Assembly (NCBI GenBank): GCA_965235975.1
Contig: CBDDZZ010000001.1
Coordinates: forward strand, 372,001 to 436,000
Length of the DNA: 64,000 nucleotides
Reading direction: 5' to 3'
DNA from: Fontibacterium oligotrophicum
GTDB lineage: Bacteria > Pseudomonadota > Alphaproteobacteria > Pelagibacterales > Pelagibacteraceae
The translations under genes and the position numbers were made by a program. Shown in pieces: positions 45,946-55,317 of the stretch. Under the pieces are notes generated by a model, which had not been told where the DNA came from, ran no database searches, and was given only the letters and a program-made list of their open reading frames with translations. The stretch's first letter is position 1. The number at the start of each line of letters is the position of its first letter.

Positions 45946-46494
45946 CTATTTTTTTAATTTATCTTTTGTTTCATCAAGATATTCATTACTAAATAGAATT
46001 TTTTCATCAAATATTTTTCTTCCGAACTCAATTGCATTATAAGAGGAGCCGTTTTTAAGAGACGTTGGCCACTTATCATATATGTAAATATAATTTGATA
46101 GACTCAGTATTATAACACAATATAAATAGCCAGTAATACCACCAAATATAAAACCAAATAATTTATCAATTCCTCCTAAACCTACCCATTTTATAGATTT
46201 TCCAATGCCTTTACCTAAGACTATTATAAGAAAAAGACTTAATAAAAACACAGTTACACCAGAAACGGTTCGAGCTGTTGTCTCGTTTTTAATTATTTCA
46301 TTAATATAAGGTAGCACATAAGGAATTGAAAATTTTGCTATTATAAAAGCTATAATCCATTTAAAAAAAGTGATTACGCTTAATACAAAGCCTTTTTTTG
46401 TTGAAGATATAATATTAAAAAGAATTACTACGGATACAATAACATCAAATGTATTTATTTTAATAGATTCAAAAAAACTAATAAAATTATCCAT
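45946..46494 (-). CDS. cvpA: CvpA family inner-membrane protein
   Basis: A 182-residue protein with four hydrophobic segments and the family features VVSVVILFNIISSTKKGFVL at the start and GGIDKLFGFIFGGITGYLYC near residue 108. CvpA proteins are needed for colicin V export and envelope stress survival in relatives; the biochemical role is unsettled. It sits three bases before purF and overlaps the upstream MMPL exporter gene by eight bases. All three are therefore one transcript. Confidence 0.88.
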   Translation of the reverse strand: MDNFISFFESIKINTFDVIVSVVILFNIISSTKKGFVLSVITFFKWIIAFIIAKFSIPYVLPYINEIIKNETTARTVSGVTVFLLSLFLIIVLGKGIGKSIKWVGLGGIDKLFGFIFGGITGYLYCVIILSLSNYIYIYDKWPTSLKNGSSYNAIEFGRKIFDEKILFSNEYLDETKDKLKK

Positions 46495-48943
46495 TTTTAA
46501 ATGGTTTAATAATTGAAATTAATTGTGGCATTAAAGTCAAAACAAGAGTCATCGCAGTTATCATTGCTAGACCCGTAAAGATTCCAAAGTAAATAGATGG
46601 AATAAAATTTGAAAATATCAGTATTGAAAATCCAAAAACAATTGTTAAAGATGCGTTAACAATTGCCTTGCCAACGGTTCTACTACAAATTTGAACAGTT
46701 TTTTTATAATTTTTATTCAGTTTAAATTCTTCTCTAAAACGATAAATGTAATGAATGCTATTATCGATTGCTATACCAACTGTAATTGATGCAATAGTAA
46801 TTGTCATCATATCTAAGGGAATATTAAATAAGCCCAAGGTACCTAAAATAAAAAGTGCGGCAAGAAAATTAGGCACAGCAGCAACGATAGACCAAGATAG
46901 AGATTTAAATAGAATTAATAGTAAAATAAATATCCCCGCAAAGGTTATTCCTAAAGTTTTAATTTGTGAGTCAAATAAGCTTTGTAATAAGTTATTAAAT
47001 ATCACTAATATTCCAGTAATTTTAAAGTCATCTTTATTTATCTGCAATTTTTCCTCTATGTCTTTTTGTATTTTTATTAATAATTCTTTTCTATTAAGCT
47101 CTGGATTCGAGTCTATTATTCTTAAAGAAATTCTTGCTTCGTTGTTGTCTATAGAAATATAAGGTGTAATTATATTTTTTTTAATATCCTCAGGCAATTT
47201 ACTGTGTAAAATAGCCATTTCTAAAGGTCCTAATTTTTTATTATCGTTTAGTTTTTCACCCAATTGTAGAACTGAGTAAAAAGATAAAACTTTTCCTATT
47301 TCAGGTAAAGTTTCTAAGTACTGATGAACATTAACGATATTGTTAATTCTAAAACTTGTAAACCAGTAGCTGTCTTTATATTCATCAGAAGATGAACCTT
47401 CAAAAAAATCATCGTCGGCTGATGTTGATTTAGACTCGGTTTCTTTAAATTTTAAAATAATATCCAGAGGAGTGGTTCCGCCTAATTTTTCATCAATAAG
47501 CTTCATTCCTTTATATATTTCAGTGTTCTTATCAAAATAGTTAATAAAACTATTTTCAACTTTTAGTTTTGTTATTCCGTAAATACTCAGGATTAAGATA
47601 ATAGTTGAAATTATAAGAACTAAAAATTTTTGATTAATTGCAATCGAACATAGAATTTCAGCTATTTTTGAATTTTTACTTTTATGAGAAGACGTTAACT
47701 TTGGATTAAATTTTATTATTAGGTACGGAAGTAAAAGAATTGATACAAACATAGATATAAATAATCCAAGTGACATCATCCAACCAAAGTCAATGACAGG
47801 TTTAATATTACTAAAAATAAATGATAGAAATGCCAATGCTGTTGTTAAAACTGCATAGAAGATTGGAGTAATAATTTTAGTGGTTGTTAAATATGATAAG
47901 TAACTTGAATTTTTTTTAGGAAATTCTGCTTGTAATTGTTTATATCGCTCTACGTAATGAATATTTATTTCCATTGTAAGAATAAGCATTAGAGAAATAA
48001 AATTAGAAGATATAACTGTCACTTTCCAATTAAGATACCCAAGCATTCCTGTCATTATTGTTATAGATAAAAAACAACTCAATAGAGGGAATATCACCCA
48101 CCTAACATCTCTAAAAATAAACCATAATGTTGTTAAAATAAAAATAAAAACACCTGAGCCAAAAACAATTATATCTTTTTTAACAAATGATATTAAGTCA
48201 TCAGCTATCATTGGTATTCCAGAAAGATTTATATCAGCAATACTTTTGTATTTAGAAATATGAGATCTAATTTCAATGTTATATAATTCTAAATTTTTAT
48301 TTTGTTCCTTTTTAAGTTTTTCAAGGACTAGTTGGTGATTTTTAAATTCTTTAAAATCTTCGGTAGAAAGTTTATTATTTTCTTGTTTATTAAGAAAATT
48401 TTTGTTTATTTCTAATGCTGATAGATATTTTTTGTTATCTTTAATATAAACAACAATACCAAAAGTTGTTGCATCGTCATTTATTATTAATCTTTTAAAA
48501 ACTGGACTATTTTTTAATTCATTTAAAGCTCTATTTATTTCAATCCCAGGAGTGGTTATATATTGAATATTATTTATCTTTTCGATTAAGGGTTGATCAG
48601 AACTCTCAAATAAAGGTGCATTTAGTATACTTATAGTCTTGCTGACCCACTGAATATTATCAATTTCATTAACAAATTTTTTTAATTCTCTAAGCGCTTC
48701 ATCATTAATTTTTTTCTTAGGAGAATATGTAATTACAAAAAAATCCTCTGATGAATAACGTTCATTTACAGACCTTAAATAATTTAAATCAGGATCATTT
48801 TCTAATAGCAAGGAATCAGCAGAAGCATCTAGCTGGAAATTTTTTGCGTTATAAACTGAAAAAGAAAGTACAAGGATTAGTAAAATGAGTATAAATTTTG
48901 GCTTTTCTAATAGTTTTTTATATATAAGATTTATAAAATTCAT
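46487..48943 (-). CDS. MMPL/RND-family lipid or hydrophobe exporter
   Basis: An 818-residue inner-membrane transporter with the two-fold RND layout: TM1, a large periplasmic loop (about residues 35-260), a cluster of five helices, a second TM and loop, and a second helix cluster. SSD/MMPL features are NFISLMLILTMEINIHYVER near residue 316 and MMTITIASITVGIAIDNSIH near 713. It resembles the hopanoid or lipid MMPL exporters rather than the drug AcrB type. No membrane fusion partner is adjacent. It is followed by cvpA, with overlap, and preceded by alr two bases away. Confidence 0.82.
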   Translation of the reverse strand: MNFINLIYKKLLEKPKFILILLILVLSFSVYNAKNFQLDASADSLLLENDPDLNYLRSVNERYSSEDFFVITYSPKKKINDEALRELKKFVNEIDNIQWVSKTISILNAPLFESSDQPLIEKINNIQYITTPGIEINRALNELKNSPVFKRLIINDDATTFGIVVYIKDNKKYLSALEINKNFLNKQENNKLSTEDFKEFKNHQLVLEKLKKEQNKNLELYNIEIRSHISKYKSIADINLSGIPMIADDLISFVKKDIIVFGSGVFIFILTTLWFIFRDVRWVIFPLLSCFLSITIMTGMLGYLNWKVTVISSNFISLMLILTMEINIHYVERYKQLQAEFPKKNSSYLSYLTTTKIITPIFYAVLTTALAFLSFIFSNIKPVIDFGWMMSLGLFISMFVSILLLPYLIIKFNPKLTSSHKSKNSKIAEILCSIAINQKFLVLIISTIILILSIYGITKLKVENSFINYFDKNTEIYKGMKLIDEKLGGTTPLDIILKFKETESKSTSADDDFFEGSSSDEYKDSYWFTSFRINNIVNVHQYLETLPEIGKVLSFYSVLQLGEKLNDNKKLGPLEMAILHSKLPEDIKKNIITPYISIDNNEARISLRIIDSNPELNRKELLIKIQKDIEEKLQINKDDFKITGILVIFNNLLQSLFDSQIKTLGITFAGIFILLLILFKSLSWSIVAAVPNFLAALFILGTLGLFNIPLDMMTITIASITVGIAIDNSIHYIYRFREEFKLNKNYKKTVQICSRTVGKAIVNASLTIVFGFSILIFSNFIPSIYFGIFTGLAMITAMTLVLTLMPQLISIIKPFKNG

Positions 48944-48945
48944 TA

Positions 48946-50028
48946 TTAATTTAAATAAACTCTCTCACATCTTTCAGAGACTGAAGTAATAATATCATAA
49001 GGAGAAGTGTTGGAAATTTTTGCAAATTGATCTAAATTTAAATTTTGTCCAAATACTTCTAAATGATCTCCAATTTTGATTTTATTTTTAACTTTAGTAA
49101 TATCAATAATCATTAAATCCATAGATATTCTTCCGATCATTGGAAGTTTAGTATTTTTATAAAATACATGGCCAATGTTTGATAATTTAATTCTTATTCC
49201 ATCCGCATATCCTAACGGAATAGTAGCAGTTATTAGATTTTTTTTTGCTTTAAAGGTTTGATTGTAACCAGCTGTCTCGCCCTTATTTAATGAGTTGATT
49301 TGAATAATTGGAGATATTAAAGAAACTACATTTTTTAATTCTTTATTAAAAAATAATTTTCCACCATATAAAGCAATTCCAGGTCTTACCATATCAAAAT
49401 GATAATCCTTTCCTAAAAATATCCCCCCTGATGCTGCTAAACTAAATTTACAATTAGGTAATTGAAACATAGACTTAATTTTTAAAAATCTTTTTTTTTG
49501 AAGGAGATTGTATTTACTTTTTTTTTCGTCAGCACTAGCAAGGTGAGTTAAAATTAAAACTTCTTTAAAATTTTTAATTATACTTTTTTCTTTAGAAATT
49601 TTTAAAAGCTCATCATTTTGCATACCAGATCTACACATACCAGTATCAAATTGCATTACTAGTTTTTTAAAGTATTTTTTTTTAATTAAAAAGGTTGTCC
49701 AATTTTTAAATTGTTCATATGTATTTAGTATTGGTATAAATTTATTTTTATAAAAAATTTGCTCTTCATTTTTATTTAATCCATTTGCAACATAAATATT
49801 TATATTGGAAATTTTTTTATTAATTCTTAAAGCTTCAGAAACATTTGCTACCCAAAAATCTTTACAATTATTTTTAACTAGAAATTTTACAATCTCTACA
49901 TCACCTAAACCGTAAGCGTTTGCTTTAACCGTTGCGCAAATAGTTTTTTTTGTTAATTTTTTTATAATGTTAAGATTATTTTTAACATTTTTTAAATTGA
50001 TAATTAATTTTGAATGCGAATATTGCAT
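48946..50028 (-). CDS. alr: Alanine racemase
   Basis: A 360-residue PLP enzyme that makes D-alanine for peptidoglycan. The PLP lysine is K35 in CATVKANAYGLGD. QFDTGMCRSGM near residue 142 and MVRPGIALYGG near 226 are conserved. The second catalytic residue is the tyrosine of TAGYNQTF near residue 260, and the substrate-binding GRISMDLMIIDIT lies near 307. It is complete. It lies six bases after dnaB and two bases before the MMPL gene on the minus strand. Confidence 0.95.
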   Translation of the reverse strand: MQYSHSKLIINLKNVKNNLNIIKKLTKKTICATVKANAYGLGDVEIVKFLVKNNCKDFWVANVSEALRINKKISNINIYVANGLNKNEEQIFYKNKFIPILNTYEQFKNWTTFLIKKKYFKKLVMQFDTGMCRSGMQNDELLKISKEKSIIKNFKEVLILTHLASADEKKSKYNLLQKKRFLKIKSMFQLPNCKFSLAASGGIFLGKDYHFDMVRPGIALYGGKLFFNKELKNVVSLISPIIQINSLNKGETAGYNQTFKAKKNLITATIPLGYADGIRIKLSNIGHVFYKNTKLPMIGRISMDLMIIDITKVKNKIKIGDHLEVFGQNLNLDQFAKISNTSPYDIITSVSERCERVYLN

Positions 50029-50034
50029 TCATGG

Positions 50035-51474
50035 TTAATTATCAAATTTAATATTATTTGCATCTTTAAACTTGGTGTAAGCACTCTCAAATTCTAAATT
50101 AATTATACCTGTAGGACCATGTCTTTGTTTTCCAATAATTACTAGAGCTTGATTATGAACTTGGCTCATTTTTTCTTGCCATGTAATATGTTCAGCCGTA
50201 CCAGCCTGTGGTTCGCTCTTTTCTAAATAATATTCTGGCCTGTATACAAACATAACTACATCAGCATCCTGTTCGATAGAACCAGACTCTCTTAAGTCTG
50301 ATAATTGAGGTCTCTTATCATCTCTTTGCTCTACAGCTCGTGATAATTGTGACAATGCTAAAACAGGAACGCTTAATTCTTTAGCTAGAGCTTTTAAGCC
50401 TTGGGTTATTTCTCCGATCTCCTGAACTCTACCTTCATATTTAAAATTTCCAGTAGTCATGAGTTGTATATAATCAACCACAATTAAATCTAAACCGTGA
50501 AGTCTTTTAATTCTTCGCGCTCTATTTGCTAATGTAGAAATTTTAATTGCAGGAGTTTCATCAATATATAGAGGCAGATCATTAATATTTTTTGAAGCTT
50601 CAATGAATTTTTCTAAATCTTCCTGAGTGATTTTGCCTCTTCTTATATCGTTTGATCTTATTCTTGATTGTTCAGCTAATATTCTCGTTGATAATTGTTC
50701 AGAAGACATCTCAAGAGAAAAAAAGGCAACAGAGGACTTTCCTTCTTTATTATCCATAATTTTTTTTGCAGCATGAAAAGCGATGTTAGTTGCAAGAGCT
50801 GTTTTTCCCATTGAGGGTCTTCCAGCAATAATTACCAAATCTCCTTTATGCATGCCTCCAAGTCTTTCATCTAGATCACGAAGACCCGTGGGTACTCCGA
50901 CTATGCCTTCATCATTTTTAAAAGCTCGCATTGCCATATCAACAGTTTCGCCGAGAGCCTTTTCAAATGACATATAAGACCTGTCAAATTTTCCTCTTTC
51001 AGCAAGATCAAAAAGTTTTTTTTCTGCACCTTCTATTAATTGTTCAGCAGTATGCTCTAAATTTTTATTATTAGCTTCTGTTAATGTATTTTCGGCTAAT
51101 TCAATTAGCTTTCTTCTCAAATGAAGATCATAAATTACTTTTGCATAATCTTTACTTTGAAAGGCAGAGGTAGATAATCTTGTAAGTTTTGCAATATATT
51201 CATTGCCACCTAATTCTTTTAATGATTGGTCATTTTCTAAATAATTTTTTAGAGTAATAGGACTTGCTAGTAATCCTTTACTAATTAATTTATTTAAATA
51301 ATGAAATATTTTTTGATGAATAGGATCAAAGAAGATATTTTCATTAACAATAGTTGAAATTTCGTCAAATATTTCGTTATTTACTAATATTGAGCCTAAT
51401 ATTATTTGTTCTGCCTCTATATTATTAGGTAACTCTTTGGTTGTATTTAAAATTCTAATATTTTCTGCACTCAT
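50035..51474 (-). CDS. dnaB: Replicative DNA helicase DnaB
   Basis: A 479-residue hexameric helicase that unwinds DNA at the replication fork. The N-terminal helical domain begins ELPNNIEAEQIILGSIL. The RecA-like domain carries GMHKGDLVIIAGRPSMGKTA (Walker A), FSLEMSSEQLSTRIL, LDLIVVDYIQLMTTG (Walker B) and SQLSRAVEQRDDKRP, then DLRESGSIEQDADVVMFVYR. No intein interrupts it. It is followed directly by alr, and rplI lies 82 bases upstream. Confidence 0.97.
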   Translation of the reverse strand: MSAENIRILNTTKELPNNIEAEQIILGSILVNNEIFDEISTIVNENIFFDPIHQKIFHYLNKLISKGLLASPITLKNYLENDQSLKELGGNEYIAKLTRLSTSAFQSKDYAKVIYDLHLRRKLIELAENTLTEANNKNLEHTAEQLIEGAEKKLFDLAERGKFDRSYMSFEKALGETVDMAMRAFKNDEGIVGVPTGLRDLDERLGGMHKGDLVIIAGRPSMGKTALATNIAFHAAKKIMDNKEGKSSVAFFSLEMSSEQLSTRILAEQSRIRSNDIRRGKITQEDLEKFIEASKNINDLPLYIDETPAIKISTLANRARRIKRLHGLDLIVVDYIQLMTTGNFKYEGRVQEIGEITQGLKALAKELSVPVLALSQLSRAVEQRDDKRPQLSDLRESGSIEQDADVVMFVYRPEYYLEKSEPQAGTAEHITWQEKMSQVHNQALVIIGKQRHGPTGIINLEFESAYTKFKDANNIKFDN

Positions 51475-51556
51475 ACAAATATTTAAATTTATTTAAGATG
51501 CGAGTATAGAATAATTTTAGATTTGTTTAATGTGGATAAGTTAGTAACTTTTTTGC

Positions 51557-52015
51557 TTAAACTATTTTTTCAACTGAAACAACTTTTACTTTAATTGAGG
51601 CCTGAACGTCAGCATGTAAATTTATAATCACTGTGTAATCACCAATTTTTTTAATTTGCTCTTTAAGTTCAATCATATTTGCTAAAATATTTTTGAAATT
51701 ATGTAATTCTAAATTTTGTATGATCTCTTTAATAGTTAAAGATCCATAAAGAGCGCCACCTTCCATAGAATTCTTAGTAATTTTTAATTCAAATTTATCA
51801 ATTTCCTTTTGAATTTTTACAGCTTCATTTTTTAGGTCATTATTTTTTTTATTTAATTCTTCTCTTCTTTTTTCAAAAACAGCTAAATTTTCTTTCGAGG
51901 CAACTAGGGCTTTATTATTTTTTAAGAGATAATTTCTAGCAAAACCATTAGCGACTTTTACTTTGCTACCAATCTTTCCCAATTTTTTTATATTTTCTAA
52001 AAGAATAACTTCCAT
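51557..52015 (-). CDS. rplI: 50S ribosomal protein L9
   Basis: A 152-residue L9. The N-terminal rRNA-binding domain reads MEVILLENIKKLGKIGSKVK then ANGFARNYLLKNNKALVA. A long charged connecting helix follows, with the C-terminal domain GSLTIKEIIQNLE. The length is normal. It lies two bases after rpsR in the rpsF-rpsR-rplI operon. Confidence 0.97.
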   Translation of the reverse strand: MEVILLENIKKLGKIGSKVKVANGFARNYLLKNNKALVASKENLAVFEKRREELNKKNNDLKNEAVKIQKEIDKFELKITKNSMEGGALYGSLTIKEIIQNLELHNFKNILANMIELKEQIKKIGDYTVIINLHADVQASIKVKVVSVEKIV

Positions 52016-52017
52016 GA

Positions 52018-52299
52018 TTAATCCACTACAAATGGTAATAAAGCTAATATTCTAGCTTTTTTTATTTCATTAGATAACTCTTTTTGTTTTGCATAGCAAA
52101 CAGATGTTATTCTGCTTGGCAACATTTTCCCAGTTTCAGATGTATATTTTTGAAGTAATTTTAAATTTTTATAATTAATTACAGGAGCATCTTTTCCACT
52201 TAAGGGGCAATCTCTTGTAAATTTAGTAGTTGCTTTTTGAAAAAGCATTAAATTTGAATTATTATTTTTTTTAGTCTTTTTTATATTTTTTCTTTTCAT
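52018..52299 (-). CDS. rpsR: 30S ribosomal protein S18
   Basis: A 93-residue S18. The conserved part is NYKNLKLLQKYTSETGKMLP, then RITSVCYAKQKELSNEIKKA and ILALLPFVVD at the end. A lysine-rich N-terminal extension of about 20 residues (KRKNIKKTKKNNNSN) precedes it. The start overlaps the rpsF stop by one base. Confidence 0.97.
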   Translation of the reverse strand: MKRKNIKKTKKNNNSNLMLFQKATTKFTRDCPLSGKDAPVINYKNLKLLQKYTSETGKMLPSRITSVCYAKQKELSNEIKKARILALLPFVVD

Positions 52300-52631
52300 T
52301 ATTTATTATCTTCCTTTTGCATGAGTTCAGAATTTTCCTCAGGTACATTTTTTATTTTAATAGTCATGAACCTTAAAATATTTGCATCAATTCTTTCAAT
52401 CTTTTCTAGTTCTTGAACAATCACAGGTTCTCCAGAAAAATATAAATTTGTATAATAACCTTTTTTAAAATTTTTAATTGGATAGGCTAATTGCCTTAGA
52501 CCCCAATTTTCTTTTTTTTCAATTTTACCTTTATTTTTTTTTATAAGATCTTCAATTTTTTGATGAAGATCAGAAAGATCTTTGTTATTTAAACTTTGCG
52601 AAGCTATATATGTGTGCTCGTAATAATTCAT
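52299..52631 (-). CDS. rpsF: 30S ribosomal protein S6
   Basis: A 110-residue S6. It starts MNYYEHTYIASQSLNNKDLS; GLRQLAYPIKNFKKGYYTNL and RFMTIKI are the family blocks, and the end is acidic. It is the first gene of the S6-S18-L9 operon. The 125-base gap to the divergent fabD gene must hold its promoter. A TTGCGA and ATATAA pair spaced by 17 bases reads towards rpsF, but I would not rely on it. Confidence 0.96.
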   Translation of the reverse strand: MNYYEHTYIASQSLNNKDLSDLHQKIEDLIKKNKGKIEKKENWGLRQLAYPIKNFKKGYYTNLYFSGEPVIVQELEKIERIDANILRFMTIKIKNVPEENSELMQKEDNK

Positions 52632-52756
52632 TTTTGCTTATGGTTGCTTTTATTTAGCATCCCAACTTTATATTAAAGTCGAGAAAGTCTTCGCAATATA
52701 TAATTTTTTTTTTTTAATACAACAGCATTTATTTTGCTATAACTACTTACTAAATT

Positions 52757-53686
52757 ATGAAAGCAATCGTATTTCCAGGGCAGGGCTCTCAGTATGTTGG
52801 TATGGGAAAGGACTTTTATGATACGTTTAGTGAAGCAAAGCAGGTCTTTTATGAAGTCGATGATGCTTTAGAATTTAAATTATCCAATATTATTCTAAAC
52901 GGACCTATAGAAACCTTAAATTTAACAGAAAATACTCAGCCAGCTATAATGACTGTAGGGGTTGCAATTTATAGAACTTTACAAAAACAAAAAATAAAAG
53001 AATTAAAAGACTATAGTTTTTTTGCCGGACATTCTTTGGGAGAATATACATCTTTAATCTGTTCAAATTCATTAACTTTAAGAGATGGTGCTAAAATTTT
53101 AAAAGAAAGAGGTAAGTCAATGCAAGATGCTGTTCCTGTAAATGTTGGCGCCATGGCAGCTGTATTAGGAGCAGAAATTAACCTAATTAATGAAGTGATA
53201 AACAATAATAATTCAATTAAGGGAATTGCTGAAATTTCAAATGATAATTGTCCTGGGCAAATAGTTATAAGTGGTAATAAGGATAAAATTAATAAAATAG
53301 TAGACGATCTAAAAAATATTCATGGTAAAAAAGCAATATTATTACCAGTTAGTGCGCCCTTTCATTGCTCTTTAATGCAGCCTTCCGCAGATAAAATGAA
53401 TCAAATTTTAATAAAAACAAATTTTTTACAACCAATAATAAATATTGTTTCTAATGTTACAGCCAAGACGATTGTAAATTTTAAAGAAATACCTTCTTTG
53501 CTTACCAAGCAAATTACTCATCATGTTAAATGGAGAGAATCAGTTGATTTTATGAAAACAAATGGCGTAAAACATTTTATTGAAATAGGACCGGGAAAAG
53601 CTTTAACAGGCATGATAAAAAGAATAGGAAAAGAACTTACAACAACTACAATTGATAATATAACTCAATTTAATGAATTTAATTAA
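52757..53686 (+). CDS. fabD: Malonyl-CoA:ACP transacylase
   Basis: A 309-residue enzyme that loads malonyl groups onto acyl carrier protein. It opens KAIVFPGQGSQYVGMGKDF. The nucleophilic serine is in FFAGHSLGEYTSL near residue 95, the malonate-binding arginine in ILKERGKSMQDA near 119, and the histidine in SAPFHCSLMQP near 203. It is complete. It is the first gene of fabD-fabG-acpP-gmk. Confidence 0.96.
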   Translation: MKAIVFPGQGSQYVGMGKDFYDTFSEAKQVFYEVDDALEFKLSNIILNGPIETLNLTENTQPAIMTVGVAIYRTLQKQKIKELKDYSFFAGHSLGEYTSLICSNSLTLRDGAKILKERGKSMQDAVPVNVGAMAAVLGAEINLINEVINNNNSIKGIAEISNDNCPGQIVISGNKDKINKIVDDLKNIHGKKAILLPVSAPFHCSLMQPSADKMNQILIKTNFLQPIINIVSNVTAKTIVNFKEIPSLLTKQITHHVKWRESVDFMKTNGVKHFIEIGPGKALTGMIKRIGKELTTTTIDNITQFNEFN

Positions 53687-54413
53687 TTTAAAAAATAAAA
53701 AAGTTTTTATCACAGGCGGTACCTCTGGAATTGGACTTTCTATTTTAGAGAATTTTTATAAATTAGAAGCTGATATATTCACGATTGGAACGAATGTTGA
53801 AAATCTTAAGACTATTCAAAGCAATTTTCCTAAAATTAAAACTTCTAATTTTAATTTAGAAAATCATCAAAAGATTGAAGAGTTATTAAAAGAAGCCAAA
53901 GAAAAATTAGGAGGTTTAGATATTGTTATAAATAACGCTGGTATCACGAAAGATAATCTTGCAATTAGAATGTCAGATGAGGAATGGAACAAAGTAATTA
54001 ATATTAATTTAACCGCTGTTTTTTTGATTTGTAAGCATTCAATTAAAGTAATGATGAAACAGAATTCGGGATCTATAATAAATATTAGCTCAATTGTAGG
54101 ACATACGGGAAATTTTGGCCAAGCTAATTATTCCAGTGCCAAGGCAGGAATAATTGCAATGTCAAAAAGTCTTGCAAAAGAGTATGCAAAAAAAAATATT
54201 AGAGTAAATTGTATTTCACCTGGATTTATTGATACAAAAATGACTAAAAGTATCAATGAGGAATTTAAAAAGAAACTTATAGAAAATATTCCTATGGGCA
54301 AATTAGGTAACGGAAACGATATTGCTAATTGTGCCGTTTTCTTAGCATCTGATCTTTCTAGTTATATTACAGGCGAAACCATCCATGTTAATGGTGGTAT
54401 GTATATGGCTTGA
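53673..54413 (+). CDS. fabG: 3-oxoacyl-ACP reductase
   Basis: A 246-residue short-chain dehydrogenase that reduces 3-ketoacyl-ACP with NADPH. The cofactor motif is VFITGGTSGIGLSIL near residue 11, followed by IVINNAGITKDNLAIRMSDE. The catalytic serine is in NISSIVGHTGNFGQ, and the YxxxK is YSSAKAG near residue 150. PGFIDTKMT and ITGETIHVNGGMYMA end it. The ATG lies 14 bases inside the fabD end. Confidence 0.96.
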   Translation: MNLINLKNKKVFITGGTSGIGLSILENFYKLEADIFTIGTNVENLKTIQSNFPKIKTSNFNLENHQKIEELLKEAKEKLGGLDIVINNAGITKDNLAIRMSDEEWNKVININLTAVFLICKHSIKVMMKQNSGSIINISSIVGHTGNFGQANYSSAKAGIIAMSKSLAKEYAKKNIRVNCISPGFIDTKMTKSINEEFKKKLIENIPMGKLGNGNDIANCAVFLASDLSSYITGETIHVNGGMYMA

Positions 54414-54469
54414 TTTATTTAATTTATTCATTTATTGAAAGAATCATTAATAATTAAGGGAGTTTAAAA

Positions 54470-54709
54470 ATGAGTGATGTTGCTGCTAAAGTTAAAAAAA
54501 TTATCGTAGAACACTTAGGCGTTGACGAAGCTAAAGTTACAGAAGAAGCTAGCTTTATTGATGACTTAGGAGCAGATAGTTTAGATACAGTAGAATTGGT
54601 AATGGCATTTGAAGAAGAGTTTGGCTCTGAAATTTCAGACTCAGAGGCAGAAAAAATCCTAACAGTTGGTGATGCAATAAGATTTATCGAGAATAATCCC
54701 GCAAAGTAG
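54470..54709 (+). CDS. acpP: Acyl carrier protein
   Basis: A 79-residue acidic ACP. The phosphopantetheine serine is in DDLGADSLDTVELVMAFEEE near residue 38. A strong ribosome-binding site AAGGGAG (54456-54462) lies seven bases before the ATG, as expected for a very abundant protein. It follows fabG by 56 bases. The next gene is gmk five bases on, where many relatives have fabF. Confidence 0.98.
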   Translation: MSDVAAKVKKIIVEHLGVDEAKVTEEASFIDDLGADSLDTVELVMAFEEEFGSEISDSEAEKILTVGDAIRFIENNPAK

Positions 54710-54714
54710 TTCTT

Positions 54715-55317
54715 TTGATTTCAAAATCAAAGAGAGGTCTAATTTTAATATTATCTTCCCCCTCCGGGGCAGGTAAAACGACCCTTGCTAAAAAAATTGA
54801 GCATAGCGATAAAAATTTTAAAATATCCGTCTCTTATACGACAAGAACCCCAAGAACGAACGAAGTCGATGGGGTTGATTATAATTTTGTAAGTATTAAA
54901 AAATTTCAAGAATTGGCCAGTCAGAATAAATTTTTAGAGCAGGCAAAAGTATTTGGAAATTATTATGCTACTTTAAAAGGACCAATAGAAGATAACTTAG
55001 CAAAAGGAAATGATTATTTATTTGATATAGATTGGCAAGGAACAGAACAGGTCAAAAAAATAATGCCATTCGATATTGTACCTGTATTTATTTTACCGCC
55101 CAGCATTAGTGATTTAGAAAGTAGACTAAAAAAACGGGAAGAACAAAACAAAGAGTTGATTAATCAAAGAATGAAAATGGCCAAGGATGAGATTAAACAC
55201 TGGAAAGATTATAAATATATTGTTGTAAATAAAGATGTAGAAAATTGCTTTGAACAAATTAATAAAATTATTAAAATAGAAAGAGAATTAAGATCTACTT
55301 TTAATCAAATCAACTAA
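54715..55317 (+). CDS. gmk: Guanylate kinase
   Basis: A 200-residue enzyme that phosphorylates GMP to GDP. The P-loop is SSPSGAGKTTLA near residue 15, the GMP-binding region VSYTTRTPRTNEVDGVDYNF near residue 38, and FDIDWQGTEQV lies near 103. The start is a TTG at 54715, five bases after acpP. No ATG in frame precedes the P-loop, and no good ribosome-binding site is seen, so it probably relies on translational coupling. Its 3' end overlaps rsmA by 30 bases tail to tail. Confidence 0.95.
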   Translation: MISKSKRGLILILSSPSGAGKTTLAKKIEHSDKNFKISVSYTTRTPRTNEVDGVDYNFVSIKKFQELASQNKFLEQAKVFGNYYATLKGPIEDNLAKGNDYLFDIDWQGTEQVKKIMPFDIVPVFILPPSISDLESRLKKREEQNKELINQRMKMAKDEIKHWKDYKYIVVNKDVENCFEQINKIIKIERELRSTFNQIN

